Shown: positions 1 to 8,437, counted from the stretch's first letter. The stretch is DNA of 64,000 nt from Pseudogulbenkiania subflava DSM 22618 (GCF_900177275.1 NZ_FXAG01000016.1:40610-104609), one strand, 5' to 3'. The notes: a model not told the origin generated them from the sequence alone. Numbers and translations: made by a program.

Positions 1-1
1 C

Positions 2-1843
2 GACGGCCGCCTGATGGAGTGGAACCCGCGCTTCGTCGAGCTGACCCAGCCGGCGCTGGCGCAGCTCGACGAGGACAGCGGCGTGCACCTGGCGGAATGG
101 TCGCGCTGCTGCCCGCTGGGCGGTACCCTGGAATACCGCACGCCGCAGGGCCTGACGCTGGAGGTGCAGTACAACCCGATGCAGGGCGGCGGCTTCGTGA
201 TGAGCTACACCGACATCAGCGAGCGCAAGGCAGCCGAGCAGGCGCTGCGCGACAGCGAAGCCAAGATGCGCCTGATCACCGACGCCATGCCGGCGCTGAT
301 CGCCTACGTCGACAACCAGCAGATCTACCGCTTCACCAACAAGGGCTACGAGAGCTGGTTCGGCGTGCCGCAATCCGAGATCAACGGCCGCTCGATGCGC
401 GAAGTGCTGGGCGCCCAGCTGTTCGACGACCGCAAGCATTTCGTTGAGCTGGCGCTGTCGGGCCAGGCCTCGGTGTTCGAACTGGAACTGCCGGCACCGC
501 GCCAGCACATCGAGTTCGCCCGCGCCACCTTCATCCCGCACTTCGCCGCCGACGGCAGCGTGCTGGGGTTCTTCGCGCTGATCCAGGACATCACCGAGAG
601 CCGGCGCGCCGCCGAGGCGCTGCAGCAGGCCAAGGAACAGCTGGAAGTACGCGTGGCGGAGCGCACCGAGGAACTCTCCGTGGCCAACGGCCGGCTGCGC
701 GAGGCGATCCGCGCCATCGAGGATGCGCAGCAGAGCAAGACGCGCTTCTTCGCCGCCGCCAGTCACGACCTGCTGCAGCCCCTGAACGCGGCGCGGCTGT
801 TCCTCGCCGCGCTGGCCGGGCAGGAGCTGGCGCCGTCGGTGCGACCGCTGGTGGACAAGACCGGCACCGCGCTGGAATCGGTGGACGACCTGATCAACAC
901 CCTGCTGGAAATCTCGCGGCTGGACGCCGGCGCGGTCGAGGCCGAACCGCGCCACTTCCCGGTGGCGCAGCTGCTGGAACAGGTGGCCGAGGAGTTCGCA
1001 CCGCTGGCCGAGGCCAAGTCGCTGCGCCTGCAGCTGCACTCCAGCCCGGCCATCATCCATAGCGACTGGGTGCTGCTGGGACGGGTGCTCCGCAACTTCC
1101 TCTCCAACGCCATCCGCTACACCCGCGAAGGCGGCATCCTGCTGGGCTGCCGGCGCCAGCCGGACGGCCTCCTGATCGGGGTGTGGGACCAGGGGCTCGG
1201 CATCCCGTCCGACAAGCTCGCCCTGGTGTTCCACGAATTCCAGCGCCTGCCCGAACACCACAGCCTGTGTCCGAAAGGCATGGGACTCGGGCTCGCCATC
1301 GTCAGCCGCCTGGCGCGCCGTCTCGACCACCGCCTGGTGGTGCGCTCGCGCTTCGGACGCGGTTCGTTGTTCGGCGTGGTAGTGCCCTACGGCGAGGCCG
1401 ACGCGGTCAGCCCCGCACCGCAACCGGACCCGCCGCCGGCCCTGGCGGCCCCGGCGCAGCGCCAGGGCGCCACCATCCTGCTGATCGACAACGAAACCAG
1501 CATCCTCGAGGGCATGAGCACGCTGCTGACCAACTGGCACTACCGTCCGCTGGCGGCAGCCTCGGCGAGCGAGGCGATCGAGTTGCTCAAACGCGAGGCG
1601 GTGCAACCGGACGCCATCCTCGCCGACTACCATCTCGACCACGGCGCCACCGGCATCGAGGCGATCCGCACCGTGTGCCATCATCTGGGTCGCGCGGTGC
1701 CGGCGGCGCTGATCACGGCCGACCGCAGCGACGAGGTGCGGCAGGAGGCGGAAGCCGGTGGCTGGGCCTGGCTGGGCAAGCCGGTGCGGCCGGCGCGCTT
1801 GAGGACGCTGCTGGCGCATCTGACGCAGCCGGTGGGGGAGTAA
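2..1843 (+). CDS. PAS-domain hybrid sensor histidine kinase/response regulator (5' end cut by window)
   Basis: The reading frame is open from base 2 (Asp-Gly-Arg-Leu before the first ATG at 14), so the start lies outside the window. In order the visible part holds the end of one PAS domain, a second PAS domain (about residues 80-200), a coiled linker, a HisKA box with ASHDLLQPLNAARL (phospho-His about residue 255), a HATPase domain (NFLSNAIRYT, GMGLGLAIV) and a C-terminal receiver (phospho-Asp in ILADYHL about 542, conserved Lys in LGKPV). Hybrid kinases with this HisKA type include NahK and ErcS' of Pseudomonas; ErcS' takes part in ethanol-oxidation control. Placement beside an aldehyde dehydrogenase and pqq genes fits such a role, but that is inference. 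No partner regulator gene is in the window. Confidence 0.93.
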   Translation, partial: DGRLMEWNPRFVELTQPALAQLDEDSGVHLAEWSRCCPLGGTLEYRTPQGLTLEVQYNPMQGGGFVMSYTDISERKAAEQALRDSEAKMRLITDAMPALIAYVDNQQIYRFTNKGYESWFGVPQSEINGRSMREVLGAQLFDDRKHFVELALSGQASVFELELPAPRQHIEFARATFIPHFAADGSVLGFFALIQDITESRRAAEALQQAKEQLEVRVAERTEELSVANGRLREAIRAIEDAQQSKTRFFAAASHDLLQPLNAARLFLAALAGQELAPSVRPLVDKTGTALESVDDLINTLLEISRLDAGAVEAEPRHFPVAQLLEQVAEEFAPLAEAKSLRLQLHSSPAIIHSDWVLLGRVLRNFLSNAIRYTREGGILLGCRRQPDGLLIGVWDQGLGIPSDKLALVFHEFQRLPEHHSLCPKGMGLGLAIVSRLARRLDHRLVVRSRFGRGSLFGVVVPYGEADAVSPAPQPDPPPALAAPAQRQGATILLIDNETSILEGMSTLLTNWHYRPLAAASASEAIELLKREAVQPDAILADYHLDHGATGIEAIRTVCHHLGRAVPAALITADRSDEVRQEAEAGGWAWLGKPVRPARLRTLLAHLTQPVGE

Positions 1844-1865
1844 GCGGTAGGTTGCCCGTTCGGCC

Positions 1866-1960
1866 GCCCTCCTCGCCTGGGTCGTGGCTTGCCTGTCCGG
1901 GTTGGTGGAGGTGTAGGGTTTGCCGGTCCCACCCGGCAGGCGGGTCGAGGCGAGCGGATG
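1866..1960 (-). repeat. Family A repeat, copy 1 (partial)
   Basis: This copy starts with the module CCTCGCCTGGGTCGTGGCTT and ends with a CCCGGCAGGCGGGTCGAG module that recurs at 2027-2120 in direct orientation and at 2780-2870 and 3110-3175 in inverted orientation. It lacks the 13-bp hairpin that follows this module in all other copies, so it looks internally deleted. Confidence 0.75.
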
Positions 1961-2026
1961 GGACGCGACGCTCATGTTTTGGCTCTGGGGAAGCCGGCCG
2001 CATAGAGGGGGCCGGTTCCGCCCGGC

Positions 2027-2325
2027 CTCCTCGCTTGGGTGGTTACTTGCCAGTCAGGGTGGTGAAGGAGTGGGCTTTGCCGGTCCCGCCCGGCAGGCGG
2101 GTCGAGGGGCTTGCGTCGCCAAGCCCCTCAACGCTCCCAAGGCGAGCCCACCGCCGCTTGCTTCCGCCTGGCTAGAGGCTGGCGAGGCGCGGCGGAAACT
2201 AGCCGGGCGCTAACGTCGCCCGGCGTCGAACAACCCGCCGCTTAAAACCTCGCCATCCTCCATCCAACCGGCGCGGCAGAAGGGCCGATGGGGCGCATCG
2301 GCGATGTTTTAGCACGGGGGAATGC
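2027..2325 (-). repeat. Family A repeat, copy 2 (full, inverted relative to 2895-3175)
   Basis: This is a full unit of about 280 bp, the imperfect inverse of 2895-3175. It contains hairpin b at 2101-2132 (stem GTCGAGGGGCTTG, loop CGTCGC, one mismatch) and the long compound hairpin a at 2180-2257 with outer stem TGGCGAGG/CCTCGCCA. The core of hairpin a has GCCGGGCG paired with CGCCCGGC around a seven-base loop. Confidence 0.82.
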
Positions 2326-2497
2326 AGGCGAAGGCGGAGACGGGGATATCTGATGCCGTGATGACTGAAGGCAATTATCCACAACTGCTCAGCCACCCTC
2401 GTCGGGTTCTTCACTGGACTTTGCCTTTTCCCCAATCCAAATCAACAAGCCTAGTGCGCCAGTAGTGGGTCCCCCTTCTTGCCGTGCCGACGGGTGG

Positions 2498-2700
2498 GCA
2501 TGGCAAGGTCTTAAACGGCTGGCTGTCCGACGCCGGGTGACGTTAGCGCCCGGCTAGTTCCAGCCGCGCCTTGCCATGACCGGGCCCCGGCGGGAACACA
2601 CGGCAGGCGGGGGTCGCCTTTGGGGGTGAAGGGGGAGTTTGGCGACGCAAACTCCCCCTTCCCGTCCGCCGGGCGGAACCGGCACCCCCACACTCTCGGG
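2498..2700 (+). repeat. Family A repeat, copy 3 (divergent stems)
   Basis: This copy has the same architecture as 2895-3175 but changed stem sequences. Hairpin a (2499-2578) is closed by CATGGCAAGG/CCTTGCCATG instead of GGATGGCGAGG/CCTCGCCATCC. Hairpin b (2629-2660) is AAGGGGGAGTTTG, loop GCGACG, CAAACTCCCCCTT, instead of GTCGAGGGGCTTG and its complement. The loop is unchanged and pairing is kept in both hairpins. Confidence 0.82.
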
Positions 2701-2711
2701 CGTCCTTCCGT

Positions 2712-2870
2712 GCCAAAACCTAGCCGACGCGCGCCATCCGCTCGCCTTGGGAGCGTCGAGGGGCTTGGCGACGCAAGCCCCTCGACCCGCCTGCCGGGCG
2801 GGACCGGCAAACCCTACTCCTCCACCAACCCTGACGGGCAAGCCACAACCCAGGCAAGGAGACCGGGCGG
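2712..2870 (+). repeat. Family A repeat, copy 4 (lacks hairpin a)
   Basis: This copy carries hairpin b at 2755-2786 (13 perfect base pairs, loop GCGACG), followed by the GC-rich CCCGCCTGCCGGGCGGGACC module and the ACTCCTCCACCAACC tail also found at 3150. Its left part, CCAAAACCTAGCCGACG, matches copy 1 in reverse orientation. The compound hairpin a is absent. Confidence 0.78.
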
Positions 2871-2894
2871 AAACGCCCCCCCCGCCACCGCCAG

Positions 2895-3175
2895 TTTCTC
2901 CCAGAACCAAAACATGACCGACGTGCCCCATCCGCCCTTCTGCCGCGCCGCCTGGATGGGGGATGGCGAGGTTTTAAGCGGCGGGCTGTCCGACGCCGGG
3001 CGACGTTAGCGCCCGGCTAGTTTCCGCCGCGCCTCGCCATCCTCCAGCCAGACGGAGACAAGCGGCGGTGGGCTCGCCTTGGGAGCGTCGAGGGGCTTGG
3101 CGACGCAAGCCCCTCGACCCGCCTGCCGGGCGGAACCGGCAAAGCCCACTCCTCCACCAACACCGACAAGCAAGC
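2895..3175 (+). repeat. Family A repeat, copy 5 (full)
   Basis: This is the best-formed copy. Hairpin a spans 2961-3042 with an 11-bp perfect outer stem (GGATGGCGAGG/CCTCGCCATCC), a CGGCGG/CCGCCG middle stem and a GCCGGGCG/CGCCCGGC top stem. Hairpin b spans 3087-3118 with 13 perfect pairs and loop GCGACG. It is followed by the CCGCCTGCCGGGCGG module and ends just upstream of the promoter region of the aldehyde dehydrogenase. Confidence 0.82.
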
Positions 3176-3190
3176 GCCCTCCCCCCTCTC

Positions 3191-3233
3191 CGACCAAAGT
3201 CGAATGGCTGAACGCCCCTCCGATTCGCACAAT
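3191..3233 (+). promoter_or_regulatory. Putative activator palindrome and -10 box of the aldehyde dehydrogenase
   Basis: CGACCAAAGTCG lies at 3191-3202 and nearly repeats the perfect palindrome CGACTAAAGTCG found upstream of pqqA (8764-8775). A -10-like CACAAT sits at 3228-3233, about 32 bases from the palindrome centre; the pqqA copy has TATAGT at the same distance. The shared spacing suggests a common activator bound close to -45. LuxR-type regulators (ErbR/AgmR class) drive such genes in Pseudomonas, but which protein binds here is not shown. Confidence 0.5.
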
Positions 3234-3293
3234 GAAACCACTGCTAGGCTGTACACCCAACAGACCAGCGTCTCACCAAACCGGAGGAACGTC

Positions 3294-4814
3294 ATGTTGC
3301 AACAGACCCTGAACTCGATCCAGAACACCATCCCGCTGCGCAGCCAATACGATAACTTCATCAACGGCAAGTGGGTCGCCCCGGTGCGTGGCCAGTACTT
3401 CACCAACCTGAGCCCGATCACCGGCCAGCCGCTGTGCGAAGTTGCCCGCTCCACCGCCGAAGACGTCGAACTCGCACTTGACGCCGCCCATGCCGCCTTC
3501 GACCGCTGGGCTCGCACCTCCCCGACCGAACGCTCCAACACCCTGCTGCGCATCGCCGACCGCATGGAGCAGTACCAGTCCTTCATCGCCGCCGTGGAAA
3601 CCGCCGACAACGGCAAGCCGCTGCGTGAAACCAACGCCGCCGACATCCCGCTCGCCGTCGACCACTTCCGCTACTTCGCCGGCTGCGTCCGTGCCCAGGA
3701 AGGCTCGATCGGCGAGATCGACGACAACACCGTCGCCTACCACTTCCACGAGCCGCTGGGCGTCGTGGGCCAGATCATCCCGTGGAACTTCCCGCTCCTG
3801 ATGGCCGCCTGGAAACTCGCCCCGGCGCTGGCCGCCGGCAACTGCGTAGTGCTGAAGCCGGCCGAGCAGACCCCGATGGCGATCATGGTGCTGATGGACC
3901 TGATCGGCGACCTCCTGCCGCCGGGCGTGCTCAACGTCGTCAACGGCTTCGGTCTGGAAGCCGGCAAGCCGCTCGCCACCAACACCCGCATCAACAAGGT
4001 GGCCTTCACCGGTGAAACCAGCACCGGCCGCCTGATCATGCAGTACGCCTCCGAGAACATCATTCCGGTGACGCTGGAACTGGGCGGCAAGTCCCCCAAC
4101 ATCTTCTTCGAAGACGTGATGAGCGCCGACGACGCCTTCTTCGACAAGGCCCTGGAAGGCTTCGCCATGTTTGCCCTGAACCAGGGTGAAGTGTGCACCT
4201 GCCCGAGCCGCGCCCTGATCCAGGAATCGATCTACGACGCCTTCATCGAGCGTGCCGTGGCCCGCGTCAAGGCCATCAAGCAGGGCAACCCGTACGACAT
4301 GAGCACCATGATCGGCGCCCAGGCTTCGTCCGAGCAGCTCGACAAGATCCTGTCCTACATCGACATTGGCCGCCAGGAAGGCGCCCAGGTGCTGGCCGGT
4401 GGCCAGCGTGCCCAGCTGGGCGGCGATCTGGCCGGCGGCTACTACGTCGAGCCGACCATCCTTGCCGGCCACAACAAGATGCGCGTGTTCCAGGAAGAAA
4501 TCTTCGGCCCGGTGGTCGCGGTCACCACCTTCAAGAACAAGGAAGAAGCGCTGCAGATCGCCAACGACACCTCCTTCGGCCTGGGCGCCGGGGTGTGGAC
4601 GCGCGACGGCTCGCTGGCCTACCGCATGGGTCGCGAGATCAAGGCCGGTCGTGTCTGGACCAACTGCTACCACCTGTACCCGGCACACGCCGCGTTCGGT
4701 GGCTACAAGAAGTCCGGCATCGGTCGTGAAACCCACAAGATGATGCTCGACCACTACCAGCAAACCAAGAACCTGTTGGTGAGCTACAGCCCGAACGCAC
4801 TGGGCTTCTTCTGA
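3294..4814 (+). CDS. exaC: NAD-dependent aldehyde dehydrogenase, ExaC/AldB type
   Basis: The product is 506 residues, the size of Pseudomonas ExaC, and would oxidise acetaldehyde-type aldehydes to acids in the cytoplasm with NAD. Family signatures are [13 protein letters not shown] (cofactor binding), [17 protein letters not shown] (catalytic Glu) and [14 protein letters not shown] (catalytic Cys). The ATG at 3294 is chosen because GGAGG lies at 3283-3287 and the protein aligns from its first residues (YDNFINGKW); a longer upstream frame runs into promoter sequence. The DUF779 gene downstream is the usual companion of this subfamily. The symbol is given by resemblance and context; acoD/aldB-like names are possible. 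Confidence 0.95.
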   Translation: MLQQTLNSIQNTIPLRSQYDNFINGKWVAPVRGQYFTNLSPITGQPLCEVARSTAEDVELALDAAHAAFDRWARTSPTERSNTLLRIADRMEQYQSFIAAVETADNGKPLRETNAADIPLAVDHFRYFAGCVRAQEGSIGEIDDNTVAYHFHEPLGVVGQIIPWNFPLLMAAWKLAPALAAGNCVVLKPAEQTPMAIMVLMDLIGDLLPPGVLNVVNGFGLEAGKPLATNTRINKVAFTGETSTGRLIMQYASENIIPVTLELGGKSPNIFFEDVMSADDAFFDKALEGFAMFALNQGEVCTCPSRALIQESIYDAFIERAVARVKAIKQGNPYDMSTMIGAQASSEQLDKILSYIDIGRQEGAQVLAGGQRAQLGGDLAGGYYVEPTILAGHNKMRVFQEEIFGPVVAVTTFKNKEEALQIANDTSFGLGAGVWTRDGSLAYRMGREIKAGRVWTNCYHLYPAHAAFGGYKKSGIGRETHKMMLDHYQQTKNLLVSYSPNALGFF

Positions 4815-4982
4815 GAATAGGGAACGTTCCTGCTGTGCAGGCCGATCTCGACGTGGCGGTGCTCGCGGCCCCCTCTCCGCGGAGCTTCCCGCTTCGACCT
4901 CGGCCTGCCCATGACGGAAATCCCTCTTCTCGGGCATCAAACCTGCGGGGCGGCAGCCATGCCGCCCAGTGCGAGGAACACC

Positions 4983-5372
4983 ATGGTCAATCGCGTTGAC
5001 ATCACCCCTGCCGCGGCCGCCATGGTCAGCAAACTGACCGAGCGGCACGGCCCCCTGCTGTTCCACCAGTCCGGTGGCTGCTGCGACGGCAGCGCCCCGA
5101 TGTGCTACCCGCAGGGCGATTTTCACCTCGGCGCCCAGGACGTCTACCTCGGCGAGATCGCCAGCGCGCCGTTCTACATGAGCGCTTTTCAGTACGAATA
5201 CTGGCAGCACACTCACCTGACCATCGACCTGGTTCCCGGTCGCGGCTCGAGTTTTTCGGTGGAGGCACCCGAAGGGGTACGTTTCATCACCCGCTCGCGC
5301 CTGTTCAGCGAGGCCGAATTGGCCGAGCTGGCAAACAGTTCTTCACCCCCTGAGCAAGGAAGCACGACATGA
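4983..5372 (+). CDS. DUF779 family protein
   Basis: The product is 129 residues, with start ATG at 4983 after GAGGA. DUF779 proteins are small, cytoplasmic (no signal or membrane segment is seen) and commonly encoded next to acetaldehyde dehydrogenases of the ExaC type, as here. The conserved Cys-rich centre QSGGCCDGSAPMCY (about residues 24-37) could bind a metal or form disulfides; this is inference. The biochemical role is unknown. Its stop overlaps the next start (ATGA at 5369-5372), so it is probably translated together with the cytochrome gene. It lies about 170 bases after the aldehyde dehydrogenase with no clear terminator between them. Confidence 0.88.
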   Translation: MVNRVDITPAAAAMVSKLTERHGPLLFHQSGGCCDGSAPMCYPQGDFHLGAQDVYLGEIASAPFYMSAFQYEYWQHTHLTIDLVPGRGSSFSVEAPEGVRFITRSRLFSEAELAELANSSSPPEQGSTT

Positions 5373-5794
5373 AACCCGCCACCCTCCGCATGCTGACGCT
5401 GGCCCTCGCCGGCAGTCTCACCCTCCTCGGCACCGCTTACGGTCACGGCAACGTCACCCCGCAACCGGTGGACACCGGCAATCTGAAGAAGCTCGGCAGC
5501 GAGTGGCTGGACAGCAACCCCTACCGCGGCGATGCCGAAGCCATCCGCATCGGCCATTCCGCCTTCGCCCAGAACTGCGCGCGCTGCCACGGCATCGACG
5601 CCGTCTCCGGCGGCATCGCCCCGGACCTGCGCCAGCTGCCCACGGGCGAAGACGGCGATGCCGTGTTCCAGGGCCGCATCCGCCACGGCTCGATTCGCAA
5701 CGGCGTGACCTACATGCCGCCGTTCGAGGGCATCCTGTCGCAGGAAGCCGCCTGGGCCATCCGCTCCTGGCTCGATACCGTGCATCAGGAATGA
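5369..5794 (+). CDS. pedF: Periplasmic cytochrome c-550, PedF/ExaB-like
   Basis: The 141-residue product has a signal peptide (hydrophobic residues 8-22, cleavage near AYGHG) and one haem-binding motif, C70-A-R-C73-H74. Met116 in TYMPPF is the likely sixth ligand. Cytochromes of this type accept electrons from PQQ alcohol dehydrogenases in the periplasm and pass them to the respiratory chain. Its position between DUF779 and the quinoprotein-associated binding protein supports that. The start codon overlaps the DUF779 stop by four bases. PedF is the closest family name I know; exact equivalence is not proved. Confidence 0.88.
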   Translation: MKPATLRMLTLALAGSLTLLGTAYGHGNVTPQPVDTGNLKKLGSEWLDSNPYRGDAEAIRIGHSAFAQNCARCHGIDAVSGGIAPDLRQLPTGEDGDAVFQGRIRHGSIRNGVTYMPPFEGILSQEAAWAIRSWLDTVHQE

Positions 5795-5798
5795 CATC

Positions 5799-6626
5799 AT
5801 GAACCGCCGCCATGTTCTGACCGCTCTGCTCGTGGCCCCGCTGCTGCTGGTGCAGCAGGCCCGCGCCGCCAATCTGGACGATATCCGCGCGGGCGGAGTG
5901 CTCAGGGTGGCGGTGTACCGCGACTTCCCGCCGTTCTCCTTCGTCAAGGACGGCGAACTCACCGGCATCGACGTCGACTTGGCGCGCGCCATCGGCAAGA
6001 AACTCGGCCTGGCGATCAACTTCATGCCGATCACCCCGGCCGACGACGTCGACGGCGACCTGCGCAACGCCGTCTGGAAGGGCCACTACCTCGGCGGCGG
6101 CACCGCCGACCTGATGCTGCACGTGCCGTTCGACCGCGAACTGGCGCGCCGCAACGACAACGCCTACCTGTTCAGCCCCTACTACAGCGAGAACTTCGCC
6201 TGGGCCGGCGGCAACGTCCCCGGCTCCACCTTGCAGATCGGCCAGGACAGCATCGCGGTGGAAAACGACAGCCTGGCCGACCTCTACCTGTCGTCATTGC
6301 AGGGAGGCCGGCTGCGCAGCCAGCTACAGCACTATCCCAGCGCCCAGGGCGCGGTGGCCGCGCTGCGCGAGGACAAGGCCAGCGCGGTGTACGGCACCCA
6401 GAGCGAACTGGAATGGGGCCTGCCGCGCGGCGAATGGCGCCTCGGCCAGCCGCAGGCGCCCGGCCTCATCAAGGCGCGCTGGGAGGTCGGCATGGCCACC
6501 AAGGAAAGCCTGCGCGATCTCGCCTGGGCGGTGAGCGACGCCGTGACCGAGCTGCGCCAGTCGGGCAAGCTGGCCCGGCTGTTCGCCCGCTACCAGGTCA
6601 GCTACCGCGCGCCTGACGAGCACTGA
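5799..6626 (+). CDS. Quinoprotein dehydrogenase-associated periplasmic substrate-binding protein
   Basis: The 275-residue product has a clear signal peptide (cleavage after residues ARA, about position 25) and a type-2 periplasmic binding fold: LRVAVYRDFPPFSF near the N-terminus, GIDVDLARAIGKKLGL, and later a GTQSELEWGL stretch. No ABC permease or ATPase gene is nearby, so transport is unlikely. Proteins of this family (MoxJ is a distant example) travel with PQQ dehydrogenases and probably help their maturation or electron transfer. AGGA at 5787-5790 serves as ribosome binding site. It is the third gene of what looks like one transcript from DUF779 to the metallohydrolase. Confidence 0.85.
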   Translation: MNRRHVLTALLVAPLLLVQQARAANLDDIRAGGVLRVAVYRDFPPFSFVKDGELTGIDVDLARAIGKKLGLAINFMPITPADDVDGDLRNAVWKGHYLGGGTADLMLHVPFDRELARRNDNAYLFSPYYSENFAWAGGNVPGSTLQIGQDSIAVENDSLADLYLSSLQGGRLRSQLQHYPSAQGAVAALREDKASAVYGTQSELEWGLPRGEWRLGQPQAPGLIKARWEVGMATKESLRDLAWAVSDAVTELRQSGKLARLFARYQVSYRAPDEH

Positions 6627-6643
6627 GCCCCCGGGACCCCGCC

Positions 6644-7417
6644 ATGCCGCCCCTCGCCCGCCACCTCCCCGCCCTGCTCGTCCTGCTGGGCACGAACCTG
6701 CCGCTGTACGCCGCACCGCAAGCCGACCCGCTGCATTCGGTAATGTGGGACGTCATGCACAAGACCGTGCTGGGCGACCAGCCGGCGGTGTTCGACGAGC
6801 GCGTCAAGGTGACGCTGCCGCAGCAGGTCGAAGACGGCCAGCGCGTGCCGGTCAGCGTCGACGCCAGTGCGCTCGGCCAGGTCGAGGAGATCGTGCTGTT
6901 CGCCGACTACAACCCCTTGCCGCTGGCGCTGCGCTTCCAGCCGCTGCGGCTGCAACCGGTCTTCGCCGTCGCCATGCGCGTCAACCAGGCCACGCCGATC
7001 CGCGCCGCGGCGCGTGACGCCCAGGGGGTCTGGCACGTCGGCGGACAACTGGTCGACGCCCCGGGCGGCGGCTGCGCCCTGCCCACCCCGACCCGCGCCA
7101 GCACCGACTGGGCCAACCTGCTGGGCAAGATGTACGGCCGGGTCTGGCGCGAGGGCGCCACCCACCGCATCCGCCTGCGCGTCATGCACCCGATGGACAC
7201 CGGACTGGTCGGCAATACGCCGACGTTCCACCTGACGCAGCTGCGGCTCAGCGACAGTGCGGGCCAGCCGCTGGCGCGCCTCAGCCTCGACGCGCCGCTC
7301 GCCGAGAACCCGCTGTTCACCTTCCAGCTGGCCAGGCTCGACGGCGACAATCTGCGGATCGACGCCCAGGACAGCGACGGCAACGCCTTCGGCGGCCGCC
7401 TGCCGGTGCTGCCATGA
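6644..7417 (+). CDS. Quinoprotein dehydrogenase-associated SoxYZ-like carrier
   Basis: The 257-residue product has a signal peptide ending near AAPQA. The N-terminal half resembles SoxY with a single Cys (C144, in PGGGCALPTP), the equivalent of the SoxY carrier cysteine. The C-terminal half (from about 160, GKMYGRVW...HPMDTG) resembles SoxZ. In sulfur oxidation these are two proteins; this fused form belongs to a set found with PQQ dehydrogenases, together with the flanking binding protein and zinc hydrolase. The substrate carried on C144 is unknown. The stop overlaps the next gene by four bases, which suggests coupled translation. Confidence 0.85.
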   Translation: MPPLARHLPALLVLLGTNLPLYAAPQADPLHSVMWDVMHKTVLGDQPAVFDERVKVTLPQQVEDGQRVPVSVDASALGQVEEIVLFADYNPLPLALRFQPLRLQPVFAVAMRVNQATPIRAAARDAQGVWHVGGQLVDAPGGGCALPTPTRASTDWANLLGKMYGRVWREGATHRIRLRVMHPMDTGLVGNTPTFHLTQLRLSDSAGQPLARLSLDAPLAENPLFTFQLARLDGDNLRIDAQDSDGNAFGGRLPVLP

Positions 7418-8373
7418 TGACGCGCCGCCTGCGCCTGATCGCCGCGCTGCTGGCCGGACTCGGTGCCATGACCGACGCCCGCGCCGCCGATTATCCGATC
7501 ACGCCGCAGGCGGTCGCCCCGGACAGCTGGGCGGTGATCGCCGACACCGGCTACTTCACGCCGCAGAACGGCGGCTTCCTGGTCAATACCGCCTTCATCG
7601 CCACCACCGAGGGCGTCGTGGTGATCGGCAGCGGGCCGTCGCGCGCCTTTGGCGAGCAGTACCGCCGCGTCATCGAGCGCACCGCCGGCAAGCCGGTGCG
7701 CGAACTCGTCATCACCCACAAGCACCCCGACCACTTCCTCGGCAACCAGGCGTTTCGCGACGTGCCGATCCGCGCCGAGGAAAAAACCACCGCCATGCTC
7801 CGGAACGAAGCCGAAGGGTTGGCCGAAAACCTCTACCGCCTGGTCGGCGACCGCATGCAGGGCACCGAGCCGCTGCTGCCCAACGCCCCGCTCACGCCCG
7901 GCGTGCGCGAGATCGGCGGGCACCAGCTCGAATTCATCGCGGTGCCGGGCCACACCCAGTCCGACATCGCGGTGTTCGACCACACCAGCGGCGTGCTGTA
8001 CGCCATCGACCAGGTGTTCAACGGCCGCACCCCGACCCTGCCCAACGCCAGCCTGCCCGAGTGGTTCGCCGCGCTCGACCGCCTCGAAGCGCTGCCGTTC
8101 AAGACGCTGGTGCCCGGCCACGGCGCCGTGACCCACGACGCCGCGCCGATCCGCGCCACGCGCCGCTACCTGCAGTGGCTCGACGCCACGCTCAAGGAGG
8201 CCGCGCGGCGCGGCCTGACGCCGACCGAGGTGATGGCGCTGCCGATCCCGGCCGACTTCGCCGGCTGGGCCGAGGCGCGCGCCGAATGGCGCCGCAGCGT
8301 CGGCTTCCTCTACGCCCGTTACGAACTGGCCGAACTCCCCGCGCTGGCCGCCCCCGACCAGCCTACCGATTGA
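7414..8373 (+). CDS. Quinoprotein relay system zinc metallohydrolase (beta-lactamase fold)
   Basis: The 319-residue product has a signal peptide (cleavage near ARA, residue 24), placing it in the periplasm. The metal-binding motif THKHPDH (H102, H104, D106, H107), followed by PGHTQSD and PGHG, gives a complete set of metallo-beta-lactamase ligands. Related proteins accompany SoxYZ-like carriers and PQQ dehydrogenases and are named relay-system hydrolases; they resemble SoxH-type proteins. The substrate may be a conjugate on the carrier's cysteine (inference). It is the last gene of the run and is followed by a strong terminator at 8410-8437. Confidence 0.87.
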   Translation: MMTRRLRLIAALLAGLGAMTDARAADYPITPQAVAPDSWAVIADTGYFTPQNGGFLVNTAFIATTEGVVVIGSGPSRAFGEQYRRVIERTAGKPVRELVITHKHPDHFLGNQAFRDVPIRAEEKTTAMLRNEAEGLAENLYRLVGDRMQGTEPLLPNAPLTPGVREIGGHQLEFIAVPGHTQSDIAVFDHTSGVLYAIDQVFNGRTPTLPNASLPEWFAALDRLEALPFKTLVPGHGAVTHDAAPIRATRRYLQWLDATLKEAARRGLTPTEVMALPIPADFAGWAEARAEWRRSVGFLYARYELAELPALAAPDQPTD

Positions 8374-8409
8374 CTCCTCCTGCCCGTGCATTGTCATTAC
8401 AGGGCTTTT

Positions 8410-8437
8410 GGCCCGCCTCTCGGCGGGTCCTTTTTTT
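8410..8437 (+). terminator. Rho-independent terminator after the quinoprotein accessory genes
   Basis: The stem CCCGCC/GGCGGG has loop TCTC and is extended by GG with TCC; seven T residues follow at 8431-8437. It ends the transcript of the metallohydrolase gene and separates it from pqqA. Confidence 0.85.

Larger units (their letters stand above)
1844..3293. other. 1.45-kb non-coding region built of structured repeats
   Basis: No open frame here resembles a protein; the frames that exist are low-complexity Arg/Pro/Ala translations of palindromic GC-rich DNA and run through repeats on both strands. The stretch holds five related repeat copies (two in one orientation, three in the other), each rich in hairpins, separated by short unrelated segments such as 2330-2495, where I see nothing else. 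The last 100 bases carry the promoter elements of the aldehyde dehydrogenase gene. Confidence 0.85.

Noticed and set aside
1920..3009. Several overlapping frames of 70-130 codons between the kinase and the aldehyde dehydrogenase
   Set aside because: They translate GC-rich repeats into Arg/Pro/Gly runs, recur wherever the repeat occurs and have no plausible ribosome binding sites.
1860..3175. CRISPR array
   Set aside because: The repeats are long, differ in orientation and spacing and contain compound hairpins. There are no regular short spacers and no cas genes.
3273..5216. Open frame of 647 codons on the minus strand
   Set aside because: It is antisense to the aldehyde dehydrogenase and DUF779 genes and has no family resemblance.
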